Counted from the stretch's first letter, positions 1-8,181 are shown. The stretch is DNA of 64,000 nucleotides from Rubrobacter_D sp046732815 (GCA_046732815.1 JBKPNW010000001.1:7141-71140), one strand, 5' to 3'. Numbers and translations: made by a program. Notes: generated by a model not told the origin, from the letters alone.

Positions 1-568
1 CGGCCTCGCGGTCCACGGCGGCCATTATGCCGCGAAGGTGGCGCGGTTGGATGGAGTACTTGGCCATTTCCAGGGCCATGCGCGCGATCTCGGCGTCGCG
101 CTGCGTGAGCTCGCCGCTGCGGCCTATGACCCCCACGCTGATCAGCTCTTCGACGAAGCGAATCTCCGTCTCCAGGGTATCGGCCAGCTCCTCGCGTGTG
201 TAGGTCCTCTCTTCGAGGACCCTGGAGAGGTCGGCGGCCGAGTCGCCCGCGGTGAACGCGCCGCCCCCCTCTATGCGCTTCTTTATGACCTTGAGCGGGA
301 GGTACTCCTTGTCCTGGAGCGTCAGGATGTAGCGGAGGAGCTCGATGTCCTGCGAGGAGAACAGCCTGTAGCCTCCGCGGGTGCGGCTGAGGTTGATCAG
401 GCGCCTGCGCTCGAGGTAGCGGATCTTGCTTACCGAAAGGGACGGAAACTCGGGCCTCAGACGCTCGACGACCTCGCCTATGGTAAAGCTGTCCTTGGTC
501 GCGCTGTACCTCTCCTGGGCCGGTGCATAGCCCTCGCCTATCTCCCTGTCGATGCCGTCGTTCTCCAC
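1..568 (-). CDS. MerR-family transcriptional regulator (FtsR / Rv1828-like), 3' end outside window
   Basis: Read from the reverse strand. The start is a GTG at 568 with a GGGAGG Shine-Dalgarno six bases upstream; the frame stays open to the window edge (about 189 codons seen). A winged-helix MerR DNA-binding domain spans roughly residues 28-95: a TIGEVVERL recognition-helix region, then YLERRRLI and TRGGYRLF, followed by a helical stretch typical of the Rv1828/FtsR group. The next gene upstream in the operon encodes an FHA protein, the same pairing as garA-Rv1828 in mycobacteria. FtsR-type regulators activate ftsZ in corynebacteria, so a role in cell division or growth control is possible, but this is inferred from family and neighbour only. 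The C-terminal effector part is cut off. Confidence 0.85.
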   Translation of the reverse strand, partial: MENDGIDREIGEGYAPAQERYSATKDSFTIGEVVERLRPEFPSLSVSKIRYLERRRLINLSRTRGGYRLFSSQDIELLRYILTLQDKEYLPLKVIKKRIEGGGAFTAGDSAADLSRVLEERTYTREELADTLETEIRFVEELISVGVIGRSGELTQRDAEIARMALEMAKYSIQPRHLRGIMAAVDREA

Positions 569-607
569 CTCGTTCCTCCCATCCTCTCGTCTACAGCAGC
601 CGGTGCG

Positions 608-1057
608 CTAGGAGAACACGAACCTGAACCGGTACTTGCCGACCTGTATCTCGTCCCCATTGCGCAGGTCGACGGCGTCGACCCTGACCCGATTGACGTA
701 AGTGCCGTTCAGGCTTCCGACGTCGCGTATCCTGTACCCGCTCTCCCCGTGCACGATCTCCGCGTGTTTTCTCGAGACGGTGACGTCGTCCAAGAAGATG
801 CTACTCTCCTGACCGCGGCCGACCGTGACGACTTCATCGCCGAGGTCGTGCATCCTGCGTCCCGCCGTTCCCTCCACCTGATCCATCTCGATCAGCGCTG
901 CCGCTTCGGCGCCAGGGTCGGTGGGCTCGAGGTCCTCGCCGAAGCTCGGCGCGTAAGAGACGGTGCTCTGGCCGAGATCCACCTTCGTGCCGCACTCCGT
1001 GCAGAACCTCATCGCCAGCGATGAGACCTCGGCCCCGCACTCGGGACACTCTCTCAC
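608..1057 (-). CDS. Zinc-ribbon plus FHA-domain signalling protein (GarA/OdhI-like)
   Basis: 149 residues. The N-terminus carries a CPxCG...CxxCG zinc ribbon (Cys4, Cys7, Cys19, Cys22). A C-terminal FHA domain covers about residues 70-149, with the phosphothreonine-binding signatures VGRG, SRKH and NGTYVN all present. GarA/OdhI proteins bind and regulate 2-oxoglutarate dehydrogenase and glutamate enzymes when unphosphorylated, and are switched off when an N-terminal threonine is phosphorylated by Pkn kinases. Here Thr32 in QSTVSY sits where such a site would be, but it is not an exact match to the known ETTSVF motif. The GTG start overlaps the rsiG stop as GTGA, with GGAGGAGGT just upstream, so the two are probably translationally coupled. 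The zinc ribbon is an addition relative to mycobacterial GarA. Confidence 0.85.
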   Translation of the reverse strand: MRECPECGAEVSSLAMRFCTECGTKVDLGQSTVSYAPSFGEDLEPTDPGAEAAALIEMDQVEGTAGRRMHDLGDEVVTVGRGQESSIFLDDVTVSRKHAEIVHGESGYRIRDVGSLNGTYVNRVRVDAVDLRNGDEIQVGKYRFRFVFS

Positions 1058-1311
1058 CGGACCTCCTCCCCCGGGAGGTCCCCGAGCAAGACCCGCGCCA
1101 GATCCCCGGGCGACCGCGAAACGGCACCCCGCGCCACGAGCTCGGCGCGGATCAGATCCATCCTCCCTTGCAGGATGCGCCGCCTGTAACTCACCACGCG
1201 CTCTTCTTCGGAGAGCGCCGCTAGTGTGTCCCGCAGTTCATCCTCCGAGTGGGCCGTAACGTCCTCGGCATCCTCCCATTCGAATCCCTCACGTAACCCC
1301 GGATCGTCCAT
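1054..1311 (-). CDS. rsiG: RsiG-type c-di-GMP-binding anti-sigma factor, single-motif form
   Basis: 85 residues from ATG at 1311. Residues 35-60 form a charged helix containing an exact E(X)3S(X)2R(X)3Q(X)3D pattern: Glu37, Ser41, Arg44, Gln48, Asp52. This is the cyclic di-GMP signature defined for RsiG, the anti-sigma factor of the sporulation sigma WhiG in Streptomyces. Streptomyces RsiG has two copies; the short single-copy form is known from basal actinobacteria including Rubrobacter radiotolerans, where a homodimer holds c-di-GMP and WhiG and controls type IV pili. Length and motif count fit that ancestral form. No sigma factor gene is in the window. The start is supported by a promoter that places transcription initiation at or next to the ATG. 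A longer upstream reading frame would run into the end of the preceding gene and was not used. Confidence 0.85.
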   Translation of the reverse strand: MDDPGLREGFEWEDAEDVTAHSEDELRDTLAALSEEERVVSYRRRILQGRMDLIRAELVARGAVSRSPGDLARVLLGDLPGEEVR

Positions 1312-1317
1312 GGCTTG

Positions 1318-1347
1318 AGTATAACCTACCCTGAACCTGAAGTGCAA
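1318..1347 (-). promoter_or_regulatory. Probable sigma-70-type promoter of rsiG, apparently leaderless
   Basis: On the reverse strand a TTGCAC (-35, 1342-1347) is followed after 18 bases by TATACT (-10, 1318-1323). Transcription beginning seven bases past the -10 box would start at 1311, the A of the rsiG ATG, so no 5' leader or Shine-Dalgarno would exist. The promoter occupies the 38 bases between the stop of the upstream gene and rsiG. Leaderless messages are common in actinobacteria. The match is by eye only. Confidence 0.55.
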
Positions 1348-1349
1348 TC

Positions 1350-3860
1350 TCAGCTTGAGAGCACCGCCTGGTCGTCGATCAGGGACTTCACCAGGTCCAC
1401 GTACTCTTCCATGGTCTCGGTGGGAGCACCGTCGGTGGACTCGGCATAGACGTAGAACATCGGGCTGTCCGGGTCGGGGAGCATGAGGACCCAACCGTCA
1501 TCGACGTTGAGAAGCACGCCCTCGGCGAGGATAGCGTCGGGGTCCCCGCCGAACCTCTCGGCGAGGCCGCGCATCACGCGCCCTTTGGCCGACCAGGGGC
1601 ACTCGATGCGCCTTCTCTGGACGTTATCGAAGGATTCTCCGAACTTCTGCCGCACGCCGGAGAGGGCCGACTCGCGGAACACCTCCAGGGCGCTGGCCAG
1701 CGTCATAAAGCAGTCGGGGGCCGGCAGGAATGCCGGGAAAATATAGCGGCCGTCGGCGAGGGAGGCGAGATCGGCTCCTGTACTTGCGGCCTTTATGGCG
1801 ACGTTGGAGAGGCCGGTGCGGCTCATCTCGACGGTGCCATCTCCCTCCTCGACTAGCTTCCCGTATCTGCGGCTGAGGTTGATCGGGAGCACGGCGCGTC
1901 CCGGGTGCATCTGGTCCACGAGGCAGGCGAGCATGACGTCGGGCGGCACCCACTCGCCCTTGTCATCGACGAACTGCACGTATTCCGCTTCCGGGCCGAC
2001 GACGGCGCCGAAGGAAGCATCTACCGTCGGCACGATGCGGGCGACGCGCTCGATGCTCTCCTCCAGGTTCATCCTCCCCGCTTCACCGACGGTGTTGGCG
2101 TTGGCGAAGCCTTCCATGACGACGGCGCTCACGCCGAGCCGGGAGAAGACGCGGCTCGCCACGAGCCCGGCGACCCCCCCGCAGAAGTCCACGACGATCG
2201 TAGCGCCGGAGGTCTTTTCCCTGTCCACGGCGCGTTCGAGGCGCTCCACGAACTGCTCCACCACGCGGCCAGGGTAGATCAACTCCCCTATATCCCTGCC
2301 GTAGGCCCTGCGGTACTCCTCGCGCACGAAAGCCTTCTCGATGGACCTCTCGTCCCCCTCCGAGATGGGGGTCGCATTCGCGGAGAAAAAGAGGATCTCC
2401 ACGTCGTCGGGGTCGCTGCCCGCCCGGACGTGGGCCCCCGCCGAAGACCTGCCCGAGAGCACGTCGTGGCGGACGACTCCGGCGTGTGCGGCCCTGAGGT
2501 CCCTGATATTGATCCCCGTGCCCAGCAGCGCGGCCGTCATCGCGCGCTTGGCGACCTGGGCCGAGAGCGTGGAGTCACGCCCCAAGGTCACGACGGCACC
2601 AGGATCCAACGTCGTACCGAAGGATGAGGCCAGGCGGGTAACGAACTCGGGGGTGACATCGACGTTGAACTTGCCGCTCACGACGCCGCGTTTGAACACG
2701 GTGCGCAGTCCCATGGTCTCGTAGATAAGGGACTGGGTGACGTTGGCGCCAGTCTCTATGGTCTTGTGGGGGTAGACCTTTACCTCGGGGGCGATGGTCG
2801 CGCCCTCGCCGACGATAACGTCGTCACCGAGCGCGCTGCGTTCGAGAAGGCGGGCCCTCGCCTGGACGTAGGAGTTGCGCCCGACCAGGGTGTCTGTGAG
2901 CTCGGCGCCCTCGCCTATGTAGGTCCCCTCGGCGACCACGCTGCGCTCCACCGAAGCGCCGGCCGAGACGACCACGTTGTCCGCGATGACTGAGTAGGCG
3001 CCGATCCTGGCGCCCTCGTCGACGCGGACGTTCTCTCCTATTACGACCGGACCCTCTAGCTCGTCGTCATCGACCAGGGCCCTCCGGCCGACGTAGATGT
3101 TCTCCCTGAGGCGGGTTCCAGGGGGCCTGACGCCCTTTACGCGGCCATCGAGCACGTCGCGCTGGGCGCCGGCGAACTGCTCGAGGGTACCTATGTCTTC
3201 CCAGTAGTCCTCGGTGATGTAGCCGTAGAGCGGCCGACCGGCGTCGAGCAGCTTGGGGAAGAGCTCCTTGGAGAAGTCGTACTCACCTTCTTCGGGGTCG
3301 GGGATCTCGGCCGTCGCCGAAGGCTCGAGCAGGTATATGCCGGTGTTTACGGTATCGGAGAAGACCTGTCCCCAGGCAGGCTTCTCCAGAAAGCGCGAGA
3401 TACGCCCGTCCTCCTCGGTTATGACGATGCCAAAATCCAGGGGGTTCTCGACGCTCTTCAAGACCATGGTGGCCTCGGAGCCCTTCTCCTCGTGGAACTC
3501 GAGCAGAGCGCTCAAGTCGGCGTCTGTCAGGGCGTCGCCGCTGATGATGAGCAAGCGCTCGCCCTCGAGGCCGAGTTGCTGCTCGGCCATCTTCACGGAG
3601 CCCGCGGTCCCCGCCGGCGCGTCCTCGACGGAGTAGTGCATGTCGACGCCCCACTCCGAACCGTCGCCGAAGTAGTCCCTGATCTCGTCTGGCATGAACT
3701 GCAGGGTCACGGCGATATCCGTGAAGCCGTGGCGCGCGAGAAGCCCCACGATGTGCTCCATGCAAGGAGCATTGACTATAGGGATCATCGGTTTGGGCTG
3801 GTCGCTGGTCAGCGGCCTCAGGCGCGTGCCCTGCCCCCCGGCCATGATGACCGCCTTCAT
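1350..3860 (-). CDS. Sugar-1-phosphate nucleotidyltransferase fused to a catalytically dead phosphomannomutase-like domain
   Basis: 836 residues. Residues 1-235 are a nucleotidyltransferase (GGQGTRLRPLT, QPKPMIP, then SGDAL), the type that makes GDP-mannose or other NDP-sugars. Residues about 250-375 are a left-handed beta-helix of hexapeptide repeats. Residues about 375-836 have the fold of a phosphomannomutase/phosphoglucomutase, but the active loops are gone: the TASHNP phosphoserine loop is replaced around FFSANATP, the DGDADR metal loop by GPEAEY, and the GGExSGH sugar loop by LADGRYIFP. The mutase half is therefore probably regulatory or structural. Such fusions are usually annotated mannose-1-phosphate guanylyltransferase, but the true substrate cannot be read from sequence. 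The ATG is preceded by GGGGTGAG and overlaps the stop of a 50-codon ORF as ATGA. Confidence 0.85.
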   Translation of the reverse strand: MKAVIMAGGQGTRLRPLTSDQPKPMIPIVNAPCMEHIVGLLARHGFTDIAVTLQFMPDEIRDYFGDGSEWGVDMHYSVEDAPAGTAGSVKMAEQQLGLEGERLLIISGDALTDADLSALLEFHEEKGSEATMVLKSVENPLDFGIVITEEDGRISRFLEKPAWGQVFSDTVNTGIYLLEPSATAEIPDPEEGEYDFSKELFPKLLDAGRPLYGYITEDYWEDIGTLEQFAGAQRDVLDGRVKGVRPPGTRLRENIYVGRRALVDDDELEGPVVIGENVRVDEGARIGAYSVIADNVVVSAGASVERSVVAEGTYIGEGAELTDTLVGRNSYVQARARLLERSALGDDVIVGEGATIAPEVKVYPHKTIETGANVTQSLIYETMGLRTVFKRGVVSGKFNVDVTPEFVTRLASSFGTTLDPGAVVTLGRDSTLSAQVAKRAMTAALLGTGINIRDLRAAHAGVVRHDVLSGRSSAGAHVRAGSDPDDVEILFFSANATPISEGDERSIEKAFVREEYRRAYGRDIGELIYPGRVVEQFVERLERAVDREKTSGATIVVDFCGGVAGLVASRVFSRLGVSAVVMEGFANANTVGEAGRMNLEESIERVARIVPTVDASFGAVVGPEAEYVQFVDDKGEWVPPDVMLACLVDQMHPGRAVLPINLSRRYGKLVEEGDGTVEMSRTGLSNVAIKAASTGADLASLADGRYIFPAFLPAPDCFMTLASALEVFRESALSGVRQKFGESFDNVQRRRIECPWSAKGRVMRGLAERFGGDPDAILAEGVLLNVDDGWVLMLPDPDSPMFYVYAESTDGAPTETMEEYVDLVKSLIDDQAVLSS

Positions 3861-4009
3861 CGCGACTCACCCCGGTCGCATTCCCCTGGAAAGTAGGGGT
3901 GAAGGATTGGAACCCCGACCCCTGGAGCGGCCGTATCCCCGCAGGCCGGCTTCTCACGGTCAACTGGATCCGGTATCACGTGACTCGACCTCTGCGCCGC
4001 GTCGGTCAT
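3857..4009 (-). CDS. Small ORF of 50 residues upstream of and overlapping the nucleotidyltransferase gene
   Basis: Read by hand on the reverse strand: ATG at 4009 with a GAGGAGGG Shine-Dalgarno four bases upstream, 50 codons, TGA at 3859-3857 that overlaps the next ATG (ATGA). The product is hydrophilic, with Cys23 and Cys44 and a distinctive C-terminal HPYFPGEC motif. No family is recognised. The good ribosome site and the stop/start overlap argue that it is translated and coupled to the following gene; its small size is the main reason for doubt. The remaining 174 bases up to der contain only a short GGCC-TTC-GGCC hairpin near 4086 and no clear promoter. Confidence 0.55.
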   Translation of the reverse strand: MTDAAQRSSHVIPDPVDREKPACGDTAAPGVGVPILHPYFPGECDRGESR

Positions 4010-4183
4010 TATCCCTCCTCGTCGGCTACTAGCCCTTCGCTCCTCCTGTGGCCTTGCTTTCCCTACAAGAGTTTATCAGCACGCTAAGGCCTTCGGCCCT
4101 CGCTTGGCAGAATGCCATACGGAATCCGGGTGATGACCACTTCGCGCCCCACCAAAGCCATGAACATTAGATCCTGGCTTCCC

Positions 4184-5500
4184 CTACTCTCTCCCTCGCT
4201 GGCTGCTCTTCACCCTCAGCCTGACACTTACGCCCCACAGACCGTACCTCTCCCTCAGAGCGTTCTCTATGTAGCGCAAGTAACTTTCGGGGATATCTTT
4301 GGGTCTGTTGGCGAAGAGCGTGAACCGCGGTGGGGCGGTGCCTGTCTGGGTAGCGTAGCGAATCTTGACACCCCTGGGTGGCGCGCTGCGTGCGACAGTG
4401 TCGCCCACGAACTCGGCTACCTCGTGTGTCGGCACCCGCAGCCGGTAGGCCCGCCCCACCCTTGCCGCCAGCGGCAGAACCTGATCGACCCCTGCGCCCG
4501 TGAGCGCGGAGACGTGGACGGACTGGGGTTTGAGGTCGGTGAGGCGGGCCGAGACGATTCCCTCTACCTCCCGCAGCCGTTCTGGGGGCACGAGATCCCG
4601 CTTGTTGACGACGACCCCGCACGAAGACCCGGCCTCCTCTATCTCACGGGCGATCCTGAGGTCACCCGCCACGACGCCGTCTGTGGCGTCGACGAGCAGC
4701 AGCGAGACGTCGGAGCGTCGTATCGCTTCTGAGGTCCGCAAGGAGGAGTAGTAGGGCACCCCGCGAGCCCGCCTGGCGACCTTGCTCACCCCTGCGGTGT
4801 CGAGCAGGAGGTAGCGCTCGGTCTCTCCCTCTACCTCAAGTGCAATTTCGGCCGCGATGGCGTCGGTCGTCGTACCCGCCGCCTCCGCAACGACGGCGCG
4901 GTCCGTACCGAGCAAACGGTTGAGGAGCGTGCTCTTGCCCACGTTTGGCCGGCCGACTATGGCGAGCCTGGGTAGTTCTTCCGCTGTATCCGGATCAGTT
5001 GGGGGCAGCAGGGAGACAACGACGTCGAGAAGGTCGCCGACACCGAGGCCGTGCAGGGCCGAGATGGCATGTGGCTCGCCCTCCCCGAGGGAGTAGAACG
5101 CGTGGCGTTCCGTGTCGTCGGCGGGGTTGTCCAGCTTGTTGACGGCGAGCACGGTCATGTGCCGTCCCCTTCTGAGCTCCCCGGCTATAACAGCGTCGGC
5201 CTCGGTCGGCCCGAGCCTGGCGTCCGTGAGGTGGAGCACCACGTCGGCTTCTTCGACCGCCACCCTGGCCTGCAGCGTCACGAGGGCCTCGAGGCCCACT
5301 TTCGCGCGCGGCTCCATCCCGCCGGTGTCGACCAGGGCGAACTCCCTGCCGGCCCACTCCGCCCGGCTGTACGCCCTGTCGCGCGTCGTGCCCGGCCGCT
5401 CCGAGACCACGGCGCCGCGGCGGCGCATGATCCTGTTTACGAGCGAGCTCTTCCCCACGTTGGGGGCCCCGACGACGGCGACGACAGGGAGCCGGTTCAA
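4184..5500 (-). CDS. der: Ribosome biogenesis GTPase Der (EngA)
   Basis: 438 residues with two tandem GTPase domains, the hallmark of Der. The first has GAPNVGKS (about residues 11-18), a PGTTRD switch and DTGG; the second has GRPNVGKS (about 182-189), a GTTTDA switch and DTAG. NKLD and NKRD, the base-specificity motifs, are both present. A C-terminal KH-like domain ends in a basic tail. Der acts in late 50S subunit assembly. The start overlaps the end of plsC by four bases, and der is the last gene of a run cmk-plsC-der, the usual actinobacterial order. Confidence 0.97.
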   Translation of the reverse strand: MNRLPVVAVVGAPNVGKSSLVNRIMRRRGAVVSERPGTTRDRAYSRAEWAGREFALVDTGGMEPRAKVGLEALVTLQARVAVEEADVVLHLTDARLGPTEADAVIAGELRRGRHMTVLAVNKLDNPADDTERHAFYSLGEGEPHAISALHGLGVGDLLDVVVSLLPPTDPDTAEELPRLAIVGRPNVGKSTLLNRLLGTDRAVVAEAAGTTTDAIAAEIALEVEGETERYLLLDTAGVSKVARRARGVPYYSSLRTSEAIRRSDVSLLLVDATDGVVAGDLRIAREIEEAGSSCGVVVNKRDLVPPERLREVEGIVSARLTDLKPQSVHVSALTGAGVDQVLPLAARVGRAYRLRVPTHEVAEFVGDTVARSAPPRGVKIRYATQTGTAPPRFTLFANRPKDIPESYLRYIENALRERYGLWGVSVRLRVKSSQRGRE

Positions 5501-6156
5501 TGCTGCTCCAAGTCTTGAGCGTGTTGTTGAGGCAGCGCGTAGATGGTGTGCATGACCTCATCGGCCGCCGCGCGGTAAGCCGGGCCACCACGCAAGCCCG
5601 GGTCTAACTGTATGGGTTCGCCCACGAAGATTTGTAACTTGTGGCCGCGAAGTCGGGAGAGGGGATCTGGAAGTCTGCCCACGTGGACCGGCAACACGGG
5701 GGCGCCGCTGCGCAGGGCGAGCACGACGACCCCGCTCTTGGCCTGCCTGGAGGTGTCAGCGCCCCTGTGGGTGCCCTCGGGGAAGATCCCCAGAGCCCAG
5801 CCCTCGGCCAGAAAGGCGAAGGCGGCGCGAATGGCGGCCCTGCCTCCGCCTTCGCGATCGACGGGGAAGGACCCTATGAACTCGAAGAACTTCCTGAAGG
5901 GGAAGACGAAGAGCTGTTTTTTGGCCATCCATTGCAGGCGCCGGGGGACGGCCACGCATACGAGGACGGGGTCGGCATACTGGCTGTGGTTGGAGGCCAC
6001 TATCAGGGGGCCTTCTAGGGGCACGCTCCCTCCGCCGTGCACCTTGTAGCCGAACAGGAGGCGGCAGAGCGTGATCATCGTTCGCCGGAACAGGCGGTAC
6101 CGCCTGGACATCTCACCGGGCCTACGCCTTCCCTCGAAGAGCATGGTGTCCCTCAC
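5497..6156 (-). CDS. plsC: 1-acyl-sn-glycerol-3-phosphate acyltransferase (PlsC-like)
   Basis: 219 residues. The acyltransferase signature NHSQYADP (HX4D) lies near residue 58, and FPEGTH, the lysophosphatidate-binding block, near residue 127. The N-terminal region before the catalytic motif is hydrophobic and probably membrane-associated. The enzyme transfers a fatty acyl group to lysophosphatidic acid in phospholipid synthesis. It overlaps cmk by four bases upstream and der by four downstream. The cmk-plsC pairing is common in Gram-positive bacteria. Confidence 0.93.
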   Translation of the reverse strand: MRDTMLFEGRRRPGEMSRRYRLFRRTMITLCRLLFGYKVHGGGSVPLEGPLIVASNHSQYADPVLVCVAVPRRLQWMAKKQLFVFPFRKFFEFIGSFPVDREGGGRAAIRAAFAFLAEGWALGIFPEGTHRGADTSRQAKSGVVVLALRSGAPVLPVHVGRLPDPLSRLRGHKLQIFVGEPIQLDPGLRGGPAYRAAADEVMHTIYALPQQHAQDLEQH

Positions 6157-6818
6157 TTTTGCTCGCTCAGGTCCGCGGCGAGTTCCAGCACCCGCGAGAT
6201 GACCTCTTCGAGGCTGAGCGAGGTCGTGTCGAGGACCACGGCGTCGGCGGCGGGCTTGAGCGGTGAGATCTCACGCTCCGAGTCCTGGCGGTCGCGCCTG
6301 GCTATAGCAGCCTTTATGCGATCCAACTCCCCCTCCCGGCCTGTCTGGTACGCCCGCCGACGGGCCCGCTCTTCCGGGGCGGCGGAAAGGTAAACCTTTA
6401 GCTCAGCGTCAGGCAAGACGACGGTACCGATGTCTCTTCCTTCTACGACGGCCCCACCTTCGGCCCGCGCCTTCTCCGCTGCGGCCCGCTGCACGGGGAG
6501 CAAGACCTCCCGGAGCGGCGCGTGGGCCGAAACCTTCGAGGCCGCCGCAGAGACATCGGGGGAGCGGAGATCTTGCTCCGCCACACGTTTTCCGTCGATG
6601 TTCGCTCCTTCGGGATTCAGATCGACCCGGCGAGCAAGGGCCGCTAACTTCTCTCCCTCGGCGAGGTCGACGTCCTCCCGCAGAGCGAGGAGCGCAGCCG
6701 CCCTGTAGGCGGCTCCGGTGTTGAGGTTGACCACCCCGAGACGCCCGGCGACTGCCCGTGCTACCGAGCTCTTCCCGCTCCCCGCAGGCCCGTCGATGGT
6801 TACGAGAATGCCTCCCAT
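6153..6818 (-). CDS. cmk: Cytidylate kinase
   Basis: 221 residues. The N-terminal P-loop GPAGSGKSS follows the typical start ITIDGPAGSGKS of CMP kinases; NTGAAYRA is the substrate loop, and GRDIGTVV plus the RRDRQDSERE region form the lid and arginine network. It phosphorylates CMP and dCMP to the diphosphates, linking to CTP supply from pyrG at 12-13.6 kb. It lies between aroA and plsC, an arrangement seen in many bacteria (aroA-cmk). Confidence 0.96.
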   Translation of the reverse strand: MGGILVTIDGPAGSGKSSVARAVAGRLGVVNLNTGAAYRAAALLALREDVDLAEGEKLAALARRVDLNPEGANIDGKRVAEQDLRSPDVSAAASKVSAHAPLREVLLPVQRAAAEKARAEGGAVVEGRDIGTVVLPDAELKVYLSAAPEERARRRAYQTGREGELDRIKAAIARRDRQDSEREISPLKPAADAVVLDTTSLSLEEVISRVLELAADLSEQK

Positions 6819-6852
6819 GGACCCCGGAAGTATAGCCCAAAGATACGACCCT

Positions 6853-8181
6853 TCACCGCAGGGATTCCAACAGCCCGAAATAGCCAGGGAAGGTCTTCGT
6901 TACACACCCAGGGTCCCTGATCCTGACTCCAGACGCCGCAAGCCCCGTTACCGCGAAAGCCATCGCGATCCTGTGGTCCCCATACGTTTCTATAGCGGCG
7001 GGCCTGATCTCACCTGGTATTATGTGTATAGAGGATGGTGTGGTCTTTGTTTCGACGCCGAGGCGGGTTAGTTCGGTGGCGACGGCGGAGAGGCGATCGG
7101 TCTCCTGCAGGCGGGTATGGGCAATGTTTTTTATGGTGGTCGGGCCGGTGGCGAAGGGGGCGATGGCGCTGAGTGTGATCATGGTGTCGGAGAAGGCGTT
7201 CATGTCGACTTCGACGCCCCGCAGCTGGTCAGGCCCTTCTACCTCGACGTAGTCTGGGGTTATCTCGACCCTACAACCCATGTCCCGCAGCACCCCCGCG
7301 AAGCGCAGATCGCCCTGCGTCGAGGCCGACCCCAGACCGGGGACCCTGACCCGGCCTCCCGTTAGGGCCGCTGCTGCAATGAAGTAGGAGGCCCCGGATG
7401 CGTCGGGCTCGACCTCGTAATCCCGCGCCCTGTAGAGGGCGGGTGCGACGGCGAAACGACCACCTGCCCGGTCCACGCGCACGCCGAACTCCCGCATCAG
7501 TGCCACCGTGATGCCGACGTAGGGCCATTCCATTCTGCCTTCTGCCAGCAGGGCGACGCGACGGGCGGCGTAGGGAGCCGCCAGGAGCAGGCCGCTTATG
7601 AACTGGCTGCTCTTGCTCCCGGAGACGCGCGCCTCTCCGCCGGGGATACCGCCGCCGTGTATGGTAATGGGGAACCTTCCCTCTTCTCCTGCGTACCCCA
7701 CCGGGGCACCGAGCTGGCGCATCGCATCCACGAGATCAGCGACCGGGCGCTCGCGAATCCTGGGAACCCCGTCCACCGTGTAGGGTCCCCTGCCGAGGGC
7801 TAGCATGGGCGGCAGGAAACGGGCCACCGTGCCGGCGTTGCCGACGAAGAGATCCCCATCCGAGGAACCGATCTCACCACCCTGTCCTTTTACGCGGACC
7901 TCTGCCTGGGCGCCGTCAGCGCTCACGTCGATGCCTAGCCTGACGAGGGTTTCCATAAGCCAGTAGGAGTCGTCCGCGAACAAGGGGTTCGTGATCCTGG
8001 AAGCCCCATCCGCGAGGGCGGCGATGATGAGGGCACGGTTGGTGACGCTCTTGGAACCTGGGACCCGAATCGTCGCATCCGGCGGCCCGGTGAGCGGCGA
8101 TATTTCGAGCTCTGGGGGGAACTCGGGACGCACGTCTTCGACGGTGAAATCCACGCCGGGTACGCCCGAGAGTACGTTCAC
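6853..8181 (-). CDS. aroA: 3-phosphoshikimate 1-carboxyvinyltransferase (EPSP synthase)
   Basis: 442 residues. The N-terminal PGSKSVTNRALI is the shikimate-3-phosphate/PEP signature, GNAGTVARFLPP follows near residue 103, and the C-terminal LQETDRLSA and GDHRIAMA motifs are intact. It makes EPSP, the penultimate step to chorismate; the other shikimate genes here are aroQ, aroB, aroK and aroC at 25.5-28.6 kb. About 25 residues precede the first beta strand, slightly longer than usual, but the chosen start overlaps the rluB stop by four bases, consistent with coupling. Confidence 0.96.
   Translation of the reverse strand: MNVLSGVPGVDFTVEDVRPEFPPELEISPLTGPPDATIRVPGSKSVTNRALIIAALADGASRITNPLFADDSYWLMETLVRLGIDVSADGAQAEVRVKGQGGEIGSSDGDLFVGNAGTVARFLPPMLALGRGPYTVDGVPRIRERPVADLVDAMRQLGAPVGYAGEEGRFPITIHGGGIPGGEARVSGSKSSQFISGLLLAAPYAARRVALLAEGRMEWPYVGITVALMREFGVRVDRAGGRFAVAPALYRARDYEVEPDASGASYFIAAAALTGGRVRVPGLGSASTQGDLRFAGVLRDMGCRVEITPDYVEVEGPDQLRGVEVDMNAFSDTMITLSAIAPFATGPTTIKNIAHTRLQETDRLSAVATELTRLGVETKTTPSSIHIIPGEIRPAAIETYGDHRIAMAFAVTGLAASGVRIRDPGCVTKTFPGYFGLLESLR

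Noticed and set aside
38..1024. 328-codon plus-strand frame across the MerR and FHA genes
   Set aside because: The reverse-strand genes have clear domains over the same bases.
3890..3960. tRNA-like text (GGTTCCAATCC T-loop) on the reverse strand
   Set aside because: No acceptor or D-arm pairing can be made, the T-loop has C where a purine is needed, and the bases are explained as part of the 50-codon ORF.
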